IMG/VR virus record: IMGVR_UViG_3300037076_000045
Location: 1-64,000 of that record
DNA from: a virus
Length of the DNA stretch: 64,000 nt
Direction: 5' to 3' (one strand)
Shown here one piece after another: positions 37,225 to 45,100 of this stretch. The notes below the pieces were generated by a model. That model made no database searches and was not told where the DNA came from. It worked only from the letters and a program-made list of their open reading frames with translations. Each line of letters starts with the position of its first letter. The first letter of the stretch is position 1. The position numbers and the translations under genes are program-made.

Positions 37225-37400
37225 TCGAGCCTCTTTAATGCTGGTGTCACCTGATCGTACCACGTGTTGTATTCTTTCACTCGGCCAACATCATGACCGT
37301 GCCACGCACCTAAACCGTAGCCCACCAGAATGGGCCAGCAAAGCCACACGTAGTCCAGAATGAACTTCAGTATAGCATGAATTGACAAATATGCAAACAT
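37140..37400 (-). CDS. Membrane-anchored small protein
   Basis: An 86-residue protein (MFAYLSIHAILKFILDYVWL; CWPILVGYGLGAWHG) with an N-terminal membrane region and a helical charged tail (RLECERDALWRSAVSKKQKL). Its ATG lies inside the promoter of the divergent gene. Confidence 0.65.
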   Translation of the reverse strand: MFAYLSIHAILKFILDYVWLCWPILVGYGLGAWHGHDVGRVKEYNTWYDQVTPALKRLECERDALWRSAVSKKQKLNRLMREMGRL

Positions 37401-37410
37401 GTGCTATTAT
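37382..37410 (+). promoter_or_regulatory. Sigma70-like promoter on plus strand
   Basis: TTGACA, 17 nt ending GTGC, TATTAT. Drives the two small plus-strand genes. Confidence 0.72.
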
Positions 37411-37424
37411 CTATATGGCGTACA

Positions 37425-37649
37425 ATGCTTTATACAAAACTGACCTACCAGGACATTGCAGACGAACTCAACTACGATTTTCGCACGGTGCTGCACGCAA
37501 CGGCGACGGATTTTGGTGTCTCGATTGTGCCCATATGTCGTTTGAACATGTACCGCCTTGCTGCTAACATCGAAGTTAGCCGTGTGATTACGTCCCGGCC
37601 AAATTTGACTATCACCAACACCGATAGCGGAATCATCTGCATTCGGTGA
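37425..37649 (+). CDS. Small HTH-like protein
   Basis: A 74-residue protein (MLYTKLTYQDIADELNYDFR, TVLHATATDFGV). The N-terminal TYQDIADELNYDFRTV looks like a helix-turn-helix. ATG 37425 lies 14 nt after the -10; a competing ATG at 37415 gives a less protein-like frame. Confidence 0.55.
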   Translation: MLYTKLTYQDIADELNYDFRTVLHATATDFGVSIVPICRLNMYRLAANIEVSRVITSRPNLTITNTDSGIICIR

Positions 37650-37659
37650 TTCTATATAT

Positions 37660-37675
37660 GGGAGAGGACACTCCC
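37660..37675 (+). promoter_or_regulatory. Hairpin enclosing a ribosome site
   Basis: GGGAG-AGGACA-CTCCC; the ribosome site GGGAGAGG is in stem and loop, and the hairpin ends directly before ATG 37676. Confidence 0.55.
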
Positions 37676-37849
37676 ATGACAGTCACAGTTGTATTCAAAG
37701 CAGATGCCAAGTCACACAAAGGCCAATCGTTCAATGTAACCACCTATGAAGCTCACAACACATTCGGATTTTTGGAACTCGGATTAGAAGATGGTAGTGA
37801 AATGTACATCAACCTTGCTGATATTTTCACATTCCAAGTAGTGAAGTAG
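37676..37849 (+). CDS. Small beta-rich protein
   Basis: A 57-residue protein (MTVTVVFKADAKSHKGQSFN; FGFLELGLEDGSEMYINLAD), probably a small beta barrel. The ribosome site lies in a hairpin. Function unknown. Confidence 0.65.
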   Translation: MTVTVVFKADAKSHKGQSFNVTTYEAHNTFGFLELGLEDGSEMYINLADIFTFQVVK

Positions 37850-37851
37850 GT

Positions 37852-38718
37852 TTACTTCTTATCGTGTTTCGGGCAGGGGCCGCTGCTCTTGCGCCACAAG
37901 CAAGTTCTGTGATGGCAGTATTTTTCAGGATGCTTGTCCTTGCTGGCTCTTACGCTGGCGGCAACTTGCCCGTGACTTGCTTCGTCAACCGGCGCTGGCG
38001 CTTCGGCTGGTTTTTCCGGTTCGGCTCCAGGCATCAATTTTGCAATGCGTGGCTTGAAGATTTTCTGTTCGCCGTGATTCGTGTCGGCTGTCGGCTGATT
38101 ATGTTCGTCGGTGCCAAATCCCTTGATCTCGGCCTTGCGATTTTTGAACTTGCCTACTAACAACGTGTCGCCAGTTTTCAAATCAGGAAGTTTCAGAGTT
38201 TCGTCATCTTCACCTTCTTTGACAATTTTGGCTTTTTCACGGGCTGCTTTACGGCGTATGTCAGCCTGTTTAGCTTCTTCACCAGAGATTCTAGTGCCGT
38301 TAGTGGTTCCTTTTGTTACTCGCATTCGTTCCTGTTGGGCCGCAGTCATCCACTCCACGAGCTTTTTGTTTTTCTTCGGATCGGCTAGAACCTTCTTCAA
38401 ATTCTCAACCATCTTCGTCTTCGGATAGACCATCTCCACGACCAGCTTTCCAGCCTTTTGGTTGTAGTGCTCTGCGGCCATCGTCACTAACGTGCTCAGT
38501 GATTCCATACGCTTTGGATCTACCAGGGCAGTATTCTCATTCAGACGAGCTTTGAGCATCGTCACCGTGACATTGCCCTTTCCGTAGGTCTGTTCTTGTT
38601 CGTTGATAGTCTTGGCGATGTGTTCTAGCATCGTCCCGATTCTAGCACCAGAGACGGATTGCGTCACAATGCGTTTGCCGTTCACATTCAAGTCGTATAG
38701 AAATCCGAAGTCGCTCAT
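37852..38718 (-). CDS. Conserved T4-like phage protein
   Basis: A 288-residue protein (MSDFGFLYDLNVNGKRIVTQ). A central Lys-rich helical part (EEAKQADIRRKAAREKAKIV) is followed by GDTLLVGKFKNRKAEIKGFG and KIFKPRIAKLMPG, a conserved phage motif of unknown role. The C-terminus has CHHRTCLWRKSSGPCPKHDK, a possible zinc site. Late box upstream suggests a late or structural role. Confidence 0.7.
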   Translation of the reverse strand: MSDFGFLYDLNVNGKRIVTQSVSGARIGTMLEHIAKTINEQEQTYGKGNVTVTMLKARLNENTALVDPKRMESLSTLVTMAAEHYNQKAGKLVVEMVYPKTKMVENLKKVLADPKKNKKLVEWMTAAQQERMRVTKGTTNGTRISGEEAKQADIRRKAAREKAKIVKEGEDDETLKLPDLKTGDTLLVGKFKNRKAEIKGFGTDEHNQPTADTNHGEQKIFKPRIAKLMPGAEPEKPAEAPAPVDEASHGQVAASVRASKDKHPEKYCHHRTCLWRKSSGPCPKHDKK

Positions 38719-38729
38719 GAGTTTAGCCC

Positions 38730-39461
38730 TTAGCTGTATTTAGCTCGTTCTGCACCACGCAATCTACAAGTTATTGGTTCAATTCCTTTAGCTTTCAGTG
38801 TTTCTGATATTTTGGCTCGTTGTTCAGGTGACTTAGATACACCTTTGGGACCGCCGACTCCGGTTTGAAGACCTTTGTTCCAGGGTTCAGTTCCCATTTT
38901 GGCTTCGGACATGTGTTGGCAATGTTCCTCTGTGCGTGGTGGTTTTGAAACGCCAGTTAGAGTTGCACTTATCTTGGCACGAGTTTCTTCAGTTACCACA
39001 CGCCCACGAAATGAATCTGACATGCGGCGTCTAGTTTCTTCTGAGACAACATCGGGTCGCACGAAAAATTTATTGAGGATATTTCGATTGTAGAACGCTG
39101 GTCGCCCATCAAGCATCTTAGCTTTAAGCACATCGTTTTTGATTTGATGCTCCATCTCACCGAAAGTCAATTCACCTTTAGTGGAATAGATAGTAACAAT
39201 TTCACGAGAGAATGCGGATTCCCCAAGACATTGAAAATCTTCTTTTAACTCTCCACAAGAACTCCAATATTTCTTCCAATCCGATTCTTTCTTGTAATGA
39301 ACTCTGTTTTTCCTGCCTTCCACTTTCTTGGTTAGGAGTGACCAGAATTGCTTCTTACCGATGTACTTTTGTCCGGTATGTGTGTTTGTGATGAGATAAA
39401 CGAAACCAAAGGCATCTTCCGGCGCAGTAGTGAATGGTTGCTCATTGTAAATCCAGTCCAT
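38730..39461 (-). CDS. GIY-YIG homing endonuclease with NUMOD3 repeats
   Basis: A 243-residue protein. GIY-YIG domain (GFVYLITNTHTGQKYIGKKQ; YWSSCGELKEDFQCLGES; VLKAKMLDGRPAFYNRNI) and C-terminal NUMOD3 repeats (SEETRRRMSDSFRGR, TEETRAKISATLTG, SPEQRAKISETLK). A CTATATA box ends 5 nt before the ATG. Confidence 0.9.
   Translation of the reverse strand: MDWIYNEQPFTTAPEDAFGFVYLITNTHTGQKYIGKKQFWSLLTKKVEGRKNRVHYKKESDWKKYWSSCGELKEDFQCLGESAFSREIVTIYSTKGELTFGEMEHQIKNDVLKAKMLDGRPAFYNRNILNKFFVRPDVVSEETRRRMSDSFRGRVVTEETRAKISATLTGVSKPPRTEEHCQHMSEAKMGTEPWNKGLQTGVGGPKGVSKSPEQRAKISETLKAKGIEPITCRLRGAERAKYS
38737..38743 (-). promoter_or_regulatory. Late-type box CTAAATA
   Basis: CTAAATA 18 nt before ATG 38718. 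Confidence 0.6.
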
Positions 39462-39466
39462 GCACC

Positions 39467-39473
39467 TATATAG
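39467..39473 (-). promoter_or_regulatory. Late-type box variant CTATATA
   Basis: CTATATA, 5 nt (GGTGC), ATG 39461; compare CTAAATA-GGTTC-ATG at 14940. Confidence 0.45.
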
Positions 39474-39496
39474 ATGAGACTCTTGTTAGAAGATGC

Positions 39497-39691
39497 CTAA
39501 AATTCTATTTCTCTTTCTTCGTCGCTGTAATCCAAATCTCCGTCGTCCTCTTCATCTTCTACTTCATCTTCCTCTTCAAAGGTCTCCCCACAAAAAGCAC
39601 AAAACTGCGGAGCAAGTAGATCCTCCGAAAATTTGATGTGGTAAGCCGCTCCACAGTAATCGCACCCAACGTTTTTTCTCACATCAGACAT
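39497..39691 (-). CDS. Small zinc-ribbon protein with acidic tail
   Basis: 64 residues: VGCDYCGAAYHIKF, QFCAFCGETF (CxxC pair) and a 28-residue acidic tail (EEEDEVEDEEDDGDLDYSDE). AGGAG ribosome site. Confidence 0.72.
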   Translation of the reverse strand: MSDVRKNVGCDYCGAAYHIKFSEDLLAPQFCAFCGETFEEEDEVEDEEDDGDLDYSDEEREIEF

Positions 39692-39796
39692 GGCTGGTAT
39701 GTTCTCCTGCTGGTAATTTATTCAGATGTGATTTTTGAAACACAAATGGTCAGGCGATGATAAGTCACCTGACCATTATGGGGGATTTATTGCTAT

Positions 39797-42085
39797 TTAC
39801 TTTCTACCGGAGTTGAAGTCCACCGGGCAAGCGCCGTTGTCGCATCCTACGTGCTCCCGGCCTATCTCTTCAGCCAAGGCAACCCGTTCGATTTTCTTTA
39901 CGATTTCGGCGTAAGTTTCAAAATCGACCGACTCTTCCGGCTGATATTCGTAACTTGCCGTATCTTCCTGTGGCATGACAGCGCAGCAACGAACCTGCGA
40001 TTGATACTTCAGAATCATTTTCTTGAAGTGATCGAAATCAACCAAGCTAGGCTTATATTTGAGAGTGTAACTGATTTGATTGCCATTCTCTTCTTCTACT
40101 GGTTTGCCTTCCGGGGTGACACCGTGAATCCAGTATTTCTCGCCAAGCATGAGCCATTTGAATTGCTCTTCTGGTGTGGCGTTGGCCGCTGTGACCAACT
40201 TGTCGCCCATACCAAGCGTCGTAATCGTCGGCTCCGTGGGGAAGCCTACAATCGTCGTGCCTGTGTAATGAACGAGCTTCCGTACTGGATATCCAGCTTT
40301 CTTGTAGTCCTGGACAAGCGGATCGTCGTGACGGAACTGGACCCATCGCAGGAAATACTCCATTGTGGGCAGATGCCAGCCTTCAGTCAGCAGAAACAGC
40401 TTAGAGGTAGTTCCGGCTGGCTTGATGGTGGTTTCGGTGTGCGGCGGCTTTACGCCCAATTCTTTGGCATATGTAATTGCCTCTTCATGGACGATGTTAT
40501 TGAACTTCGCCATCTGCATCCAGAACGGCTTTGACTTCTCTTCATCAATCAAGTCCCTAAAGCCGAAGCCAAAGAACTTATAAGCAAATTCGTGGACGCC
40601 GGTCATACCAACACCGATACGATTTGTGCGTTGGACTTCTTTGCTGTAGATCGAATCCATGAGGTTCACACGCATAAGCGCACGAGTCACTACACGAAAG
40701 CACTCTTCAGCTTCTTCCAAGTCGTTACAATGAAACGGAACTACATCAGCGATGACACAGAAGCCACCAAGCACATTCAAAGCGATCTCACCGCATGGAT
40801 TAGTAATCGTATGAAACTTCTTCTTCTTAGCACGCTTCGCCAACCGAGACATCAAGATTTGAGTGTCATCGTTGATCTGATACTTCTTCGACCCAACATA
40901 GTCGCCACGATTCAAATCAAGCCAGCCATCATCTTTCTGGACGAGTTTGTGAGAGTTAATGAAGCCGGGTTCGCCAGTTCCATCTGCATAAGCCGCCGTG
41001 CAGACCATCTTGAAAACTTTCTTGGCGTGTTTGGCACGGGGAGACTTATCACGTGGATTGCGAACGAGTGCCCAAAATTCATCGTCAACCGTCACTGAAT
41101 TGTTGGATGACCACAGGAATGCGTTCGGCTTGTTTCCTTTGGCATTTTCTGTGGTGCGAAATTCGATGATTTCCGGCGCATTTTTGCCGTGAAATTCTAG
41201 CGGGCGCTTAATCGTGATGAAATCGAAGATGGTCGGGTCTGACCAGTGCTTTGTAGACATCCGTGCTGCCCTTCTAGCGCCGCCTACAAGCACGCATTCG
41301 GCAAAGTAGTGGTCTAGGTAGATCGCCTGTCTCCAGGGCGCTAGACCGGCTCCCTTGAGCTTTGCGGCCTTCTCAAACGCATCCATGAGAGCGACTGGAC
41401 CCGAAGCTGGCCGATTCTGCATTCCTTTGATGGGAAGCCCTTTGGCACGTACTTTCGAGAAGTCGAGAATCAGCATCTTACCGGAGTGAATTTTCTCCCA
41501 TGCCGCATTCTCCCAAATCTCAAGAGCTTTGGCCCAACCTTCTCGGCTGTCAGGCACTTCATACCACATTACGTTCGGACCTTCTTTACCGTACTTGTGA
41601 ATAGCATCACGAACGGATTCATGTGCGCTGTAGTTGAAGTCCGGGTGATTGGAATCAAGTACACAGCGAAGGCTCGGGACATAATCCCAGTTGATTAGGA
41701 TCATGTCGTCGTCATAGCAACGGCCCACGCCGCTACCGTTAAGTAAAAGATAGAAAAGCAAAAAAGAGGTACTGCTAGTAGCACAGTTGGTAAAGACTTC
41801 CATATTTCTGGTAGGCTGGAGATCGTCTCCATGTTGTAAATGTCTGCCAGACATAAGCGTGTTGCCGTTGGCGATATGCTTACGAAGTAAATGGTATTCT
41901 GATTCCGATGAGTGAATTGGTCCGTCGAAAAGATTTGCATTCCCACGTGCTACACGATTGGCTACATCTCCCCAATCTTCATAATCTCCGTTCTCTTTTT
42001 TCCTCAAGATAGTTCTTTCTGCAACTGCTTGTCCCATACCCGGCGAAATAGGTCTGAATGTCAATTGTGGTTTCGTTTGTGTCAT
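39797..42085 (-). CDS. nrdJ: Class II (B12-dependent) ribonucleotide reductase
   Basis: A 762-residue monomeric-type RNR reducing ribonucleotides to deoxyribonucleotides. Key parts: FTNCATSSTSF and TNPCGEIAL (paired active-site cysteines, with the catalytic Asn/Cys/Glu in NPCGE), GNQISYTL, KPAGTTSKLFLLTEGWHLP, and a C-terminal CDNGACPVDF Cys pair for re-reduction. No small subunit is present, as expected for class II, so no oxygen is needed. It follows ThyX and an inserted HNH gene. Confidence 0.92.
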   Translation of the reverse strand: MTQTKPQLTFRPISPGMGQAVAERTILRKKENGDYEDWGDVANRVARGNANLFDGPIHSSESEYHLLRKHIANGNTLMSGRHLQHGDDLQPTRNMEVFTNCATSSTSFLLFYLLLNGSGVGRCYDDDMILINWDYVPSLRCVLDSNHPDFNYSAHESVRDAIHKYGKEGPNVMWYEVPDSREGWAKALEIWENAAWEKIHSGKMLILDFSKVRAKGLPIKGMQNRPASGPVALMDAFEKAAKLKGAGLAPWRQAIYLDHYFAECVLVGGARRAARMSTKHWSDPTIFDFITIKRPLEFHGKNAPEIIEFRTTENAKGNKPNAFLWSSNNSVTVDDEFWALVRNPRDKSPRAKHAKKVFKMVCTAAYADGTGEPGFINSHKLVQKDDGWLDLNRGDYVGSKKYQINDDTQILMSRLAKRAKKKKFHTITNPCGEIALNVLGGFCVIADVVPFHCNDLEEAEECFRVVTRALMRVNLMDSIYSKEVQRTNRIGVGMTGVHEFAYKFFGFGFRDLIDEEKSKPFWMQMAKFNNIVHEEAITYAKELGVKPPHTETTIKPAGTTSKLFLLTEGWHLPTMEYFLRWVQFRHDDPLVQDYKKAGYPVRKLVHYTGTTIVGFPTEPTITTLGMGDKLVTAANATPEEQFKWLMLGEKYWIHGVTPEGKPVEEENGNQISYTLKYKPSLVDFDHFKKMILKYQSQVRCCAVMPQEDTASYEYQPEESVDFETYAEIVKKIERVALAEEIGREHVGCDNGACPVDFNSGRK

Positions 42086-42087
42086 TT

Positions 42088-42522
42088 TTATTTTTCTTCC
42101 AGATAACTAATTGCATTCCGTAGCACATCTATGCTCTCATGGAAGAGACCCAATGCACGATTACAGGAGCCACACAACAAACCTCTCACCAGTCCAGTTC
42201 GATGACTATGATCGACATGCGGAATCAATAGCGGCTTCATGCAGATTGGACAAGTATTATTTTGGTTCTGTATTAAACGATCAAAATCTTCCTTGGTCAA
42301 ATCATACTTTCGAGAAAGATCATATCGCTTCTGATTATCACGGAATTTTACTGTTTGCTTATGCTTGCGGACGGAGGATTTTTGTCGGTCTGTTGAATTT
42401 CGTAGCCGACTGTCTTTGAGTTTGCATCCTACACATTGATTATTACTTACATACCGATACGAAGAATCGCATCGAACACAAGTATCGCTAACATACTTCG
42501 ACCCTCTAATAGACACAAGCAT
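42088..42522 (-). CDS. HNH endonuclease VII-type homing protein
   Basis: A 144-residue protein: CVRCDSSYRYVSNNQCVGCK, then the recombination-endonuclease-VII-like core CPICMKPLLIPHVDHSHRTG and VRGLLCGSCNRALGLFHES. It lies between thyX and nrdJ. The leader from the late box at 42575 contains a 7-bp hairpin (42541-42564). Stop to nrdJ start is 2 nt. Confidence 0.88.
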   Translation of the reverse strand: MLVSIRGSKYVSDTCVRCDSSYRYVSNNQCVGCKLKDSRLRNSTDRQKSSVRKHKQTVKFRDNQKRYDLSRKYDLTKEDFDRLIQNQNNTCPICMKPLLIPHVDHSHRTGLVRGLLCGSCNRALGLFHESIDVLRNAISYLEEK

Positions 42523-42540
42523 TCTCCATAAAATGAAATG

Positions 42541-42564
42541 GTGAGCGTCAAATTTGGCGCTCAC
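42541..42564 (-). other. Hairpin between thyX and HNH gene
   Basis: Perfect stem GTGAGCG/CGCTCAC with a 10-nt loop. It may end thyX transcription or fold in the HNH leader. Confidence 0.6.
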
Positions 42565-42574
42565 GAGGCTTTGG

Positions 42575-42581
42575 TATTTAG
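42575..42581 (-). promoter_or_regulatory. Late-type box CTAAATA
   Basis: CTAAATA inside the 3' end of thyX, 52 nt before the HNH ATG. Confidence 0.5.
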
Positions 42582-43501
42582 GTCTTGTTGAGCTTCCAGG
42601 AATGCAACGCTTTTGGACTAAAGAAATCAACAAATTCGCTGTATTCTCTCTTGCTCATGCCGTAGTTCGCCGGGTCAGATACAAACTCACCATCCAACAT
42701 ATCTTTGATCGCAAGGATATCCATTCGAGACAACGTGCGTGCATACAGCACATAGTCTTCAAAGGCTTCCATTGAGAGCGGAAAATATGGCTTGGCGAAG
42801 TCGTACATTGCCTGTGCGAAGTCCCGAATTTCACGTTGAGCGTGTGCATCCAGGCGCAGACGGCAGAAGTGGAAAAAATTGTGGAGATCAATTTTCCAAT
42901 AGCATTCTGTGTAGTTGGCGACCGGCAGAACCATGCGGGACAGTTCCTTCGCCATACCAGGGAAATCTTCACTGAAGATCTCACTACGAGTCATTGTCGA
43001 AACTGTCACTTCTTCGTTCAACATTTCCTGATAGTTGGCGTAAGAAGTGTCGTAGCATTCTTCAAGAAGGTCTTTGATTACCTTCTTGTCTTCGTCGTTG
43101 ATTGTACCGGCACGTCCCTGCTTGTTAGTTGTGGACTGCGCTTCCATGTAATCAAAATCGGGTAGGTAAAACTCATCCGACATTTCTGAATAACGCCCGG
43201 AGTATTCGTTTACATTGGCGGTGCGGTGGCGTATCAGTTGCCGCATTACGAATATCGGCAATTTGAGATGGAACTTCACTTCCGCCATCTCGAACGGGCT
43301 GGTGTGCTTCTGGCGCATCATGTACCGTAGGAGGTTGCGGGTTTCGCTAGTAGTTCGATTTTCGCCATTGCCACCATACGAGACACGGGCGGCTTGGGCA
43401 ATCTCTTCGTCACTGCCCATCGTGTCGATCAGGCCAACAAAGCCGTGGTTGTGAATGGGTTTGTAATTTGGGTCGTTGAGGATCAGTTCTTGTTTTGTCA
43501 T
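42578..43501 (-). CDS. thyX: Flavin-dependent thymidylate synthase
   Basis: A 307-residue ThyX, making dTMP from dUMP with FAD and methylene-tetrahydrofolate. The signature RHRTANVNEYSGRYSEM matches RHRxxSxNExSxRY with Ala in the first Ser position. Also AQAARVSYGG, HTSPFEMAEVKFHLKLPIFV and a C-terminal EIRDFAQAMYDF. It pairs with the class II RNR for dNTP supply. Confidence 0.95.
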   Translation of the reverse strand: MTKQELILNDPNYKPIHNHGFVGLIDTMGSDEEIAQAARVSYGGNGENRTTSETRNLLRYMMRQKHTSPFEMAEVKFHLKLPIFVMRQLIRHRTANVNEYSGRYSEMSDEFYLPDFDYMEAQSTTNKQGRAGTINDEDKKVIKDLLEECYDTSYANYQEMLNEEVTVSTMTRSEIFSEDFPGMAKELSRMVLPVANYTECYWKIDLHNFFHFCRLRLDAHAQREIRDFAQAMYDFAKPYFPLSMEAFEDYVLYARTLSRMDILAIKDMLDGEFVSDPANYGMSKREYSEFVDFFSPKALHSWKLNKT

Positions 43502-43521
43502 TTCCTTTCTATGTAGAAATG

Positions 43522-43549
43522 GGGAGTCCCACGGGAATGAGACTCCCCA
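43522..43549 (-). terminator. Hairpin upstream of thyX
   Basis: 8-bp stem GGGGAGTC/GACTCCCC with a 12-nt loop, between the HNH-like gene and thyX; a weak T stretch follows (ATTTCT). Confidence 0.55.
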
Positions 43550-43578
43550 TCGCCTTGCAAATTTTGGTTACGAGCGAG

Positions 43579-43959
43579 TTACGCCAACTGTGCTTCACGC
43601 TGACGGCGGCGCAGGGCCTTTGCTGCTTCCCGGTTGTAGACCAATTGAAGATTGGTGCTGCGGTTGTCGAACTTATTGCCGTTCTTATGGCGAACTGAGA
43701 CGCCACGACGAAGAGCTTCGGGTCCGTAAGATACGAATGCCACTACCTTATTAAGTCTGGCATTGTACTTTTTGCCCTCCAAGTGTACAGTTACACGAGG
43801 TTCGTAGGTTGTTCCGCCGATTTCTTGGCCGTCACGATTGTAAATGCGGCCTGTCCGGGGATTGATGCGGCAATTTTTTACTACCTTTTGCACCGCACGG
43901 AAATGAGTACTCCGTGGGCGTCCATTCATGTACGTTGTTTGTGACGTGATTTGCTTCAT
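43579..43959 (-). CDS. HNH-type endonuclease-like protein
   Basis: A 126-residue protein: VVKNCRINPRTGRIYNRDGQ, RVTVHLEGKKYNARLNKVVA and VRHKNGNKFDNRSTNLQLV, the HNH_3 pattern (xRHxNGxxxDNRxxNL). It starts at an ATGA overlap with the upstream gene. Confidence 0.78.
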   Translation of the reverse strand: MKQITSQTTYMNGRPRSTHFRAVQKVVKNCRINPRTGRIYNRDGQEIGGTTYEPRVTVHLEGKKYNARLNKVVAFVSYGPEALRRGVSVRHKNGNKFDNRSTNLQLVYNREAAKALRRRQREAQLA

Positions 43960-44189
43960 ATGAACTTCTTATCTTCAATGTTGCGGTATGGAGTACGACT
44001 TACATAAACGTCTACCTTAGCCATTGCTTCCTCTTCGGTATCAGCACGAGTATACAAAGTTTTATATGATGGTTGACCATCGGGTAGAACCGTCAGGACT
44101 AACCTTTCAGGATCGAAATCCTTTTGCTCTTGGAGAGCCTGTAGTTCGGCTTCAGACGAGTAGGCGATGCGGAAAGAGTAGACGTTCAT
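43956..44189 (-). CDS. Hypothetical protein
   Basis: A 77-residue protein (MNVYSFRIAYSSEAELQALQ; LPDGQPSYKTLYTRADTEEE), probable small alpha/beta fold. Unknown function. Confidence 0.65.
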   Translation of the reverse strand: MNVYSFRIAYSSEAELQALQEQKDFDPERLVLTVLPDGQPSYKTLYTRADTEEEAMAKVDVYVSRTPYRNIEDKKFI

Positions 44190-44216
44190 GTGTTGAGTCG
44201 TTCACAACTTCTATTA

Positions 44217-44495
44217 CTAGACTACCACCGAATTTGAATCTGTCAAGCGCTCCCACGCAGTCACCTGTGCTATAATCTCTGCGGGCAGCACGACGGTACG
44301 CTTCTTCTTGCACAGATTCAATTCTTCCTGAAGAGCATCGACCATAGCGTCAATTTCATCACGCCGGTCCTCGAAGACCTCTTTCAAAATTTCCATCTCC
44401 AAGGATGAAAGATCAGCGAAAGAGACACCTAAAAGTTCGGGAGTATCCATTTCGTAAAAATGGATGTACAATGCTTCTTCGTCAAGTGGCATCAT
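44217..44495 (-). CDS. Hypothetical protein
   Basis: A 92-residue protein (MMPLDEEALYIHFYEMDTPE; EILKEVFEDRRDEIDAMVDA) with a helical middle. Its end contains the promoter of the next gene; its start overlaps the exonuclease stop. Confidence 0.65.
   Translation of the reverse strand: MMPLDEEALYIHFYEMDTPELLGVSFADLSSLEMEILKEVFEDRRDEIDAMVDALQEELNLCKKKRTVVLPAEIIAQVTAWERLTDSNSVVV
44219..44246 (-). promoter_or_regulatory. Sigma70-like promoter
   Basis: TTGACA, 16 nt ending GTGG, TAGTCT, 29-nt leader, ATG 44189. Confidence 0.7.
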
Positions 44496-45100
44496 TAGGC
44501 ACCTACTTCAAGTTCAAGTTCACCGGCGCAGGCTTGCAGAAGATGCACGAGCATAGTTCCTTGCTCACGGGCATCATCCAAAGCGTTGTGGGTGATTTCA
44601 AAACCTTCGCTCCATTCCTTTGGAACCAAGGATCGCTCGGCTTCAGAATACGGCACTGCGAAGAGCGCCGAAATGAAGGTGCGGATGTCCAGCGCTCGGT
44701 TGCGCTTGAACAGATCGTTGACGGCATCTTCCGCAATAAACTTGTAGAGATACCAGAACAAGAATGCAGCATCAAAAGCTGATGGGTTTGCAGCCAGGAT
44801 GCGTGGTTGCGGCAGTGCGATGCACCAGTCATAAAACTCTCTCATGACTTGCGCCGGGTCACGACGTTCCTTACGAATGCGTTTCCATTCGTCAAGATTT
44901 TTCATCCAGAATGCCATCGTGCCTTCACTGCGCTCGGCACCATCCCATTCATTTAATGCGGCGTAAAAATGGCCGATTTCTTTTCCATCCCTGTAGGCGA
45001 CTGCCCCTAGAGCAATCATGGAGTGGATTCCTGCGGTGAGACCTGTAGTCTCAATGTCAAAACTAACTATTGTATCCTTGCTGAGTAGACGATGCGACAT
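44495..45100 (-). CDS. DnaQ-like 3'-5' exonuclease
   Basis: A 201-residue DEDD exonuclease: IVSFDIETTGLTAGIHSMIA (motif I), LAANPSAFDAAFLFWYLYKF (motif II), ITHNALDDAREQGTML (motif III). Paralogue of 28553-29236. ATG 45100 has a good ribosome site (GGGAAAGGAA) and lies inside the primase 3' end. Confidence 0.87.
   Translation of the reverse strand: MSHRLLSKDTIVSFDIETTGLTAGIHSMIALGAVAYRDGKEIGHFYAALNEWDGAERSEGTMAFWMKNLDEWKRIRKERRDPAQVMREFYDWCIALPQPRILAANPSAFDAAFLFWYLYKFIAEDAVNDLFKRNRALDIRTFISALFAVPYSEAERSLVPKEWSEGFEITHNALDDAREQGTMLVHLLQACAGELELEVGA

Noticed and set aside
37415-37567. Alternative plus-strand frame from ATG 37415
   Set aside because: Composition is poor compared with the overlapping frame from 37425, which has an HTH-like start and fits the next gene.
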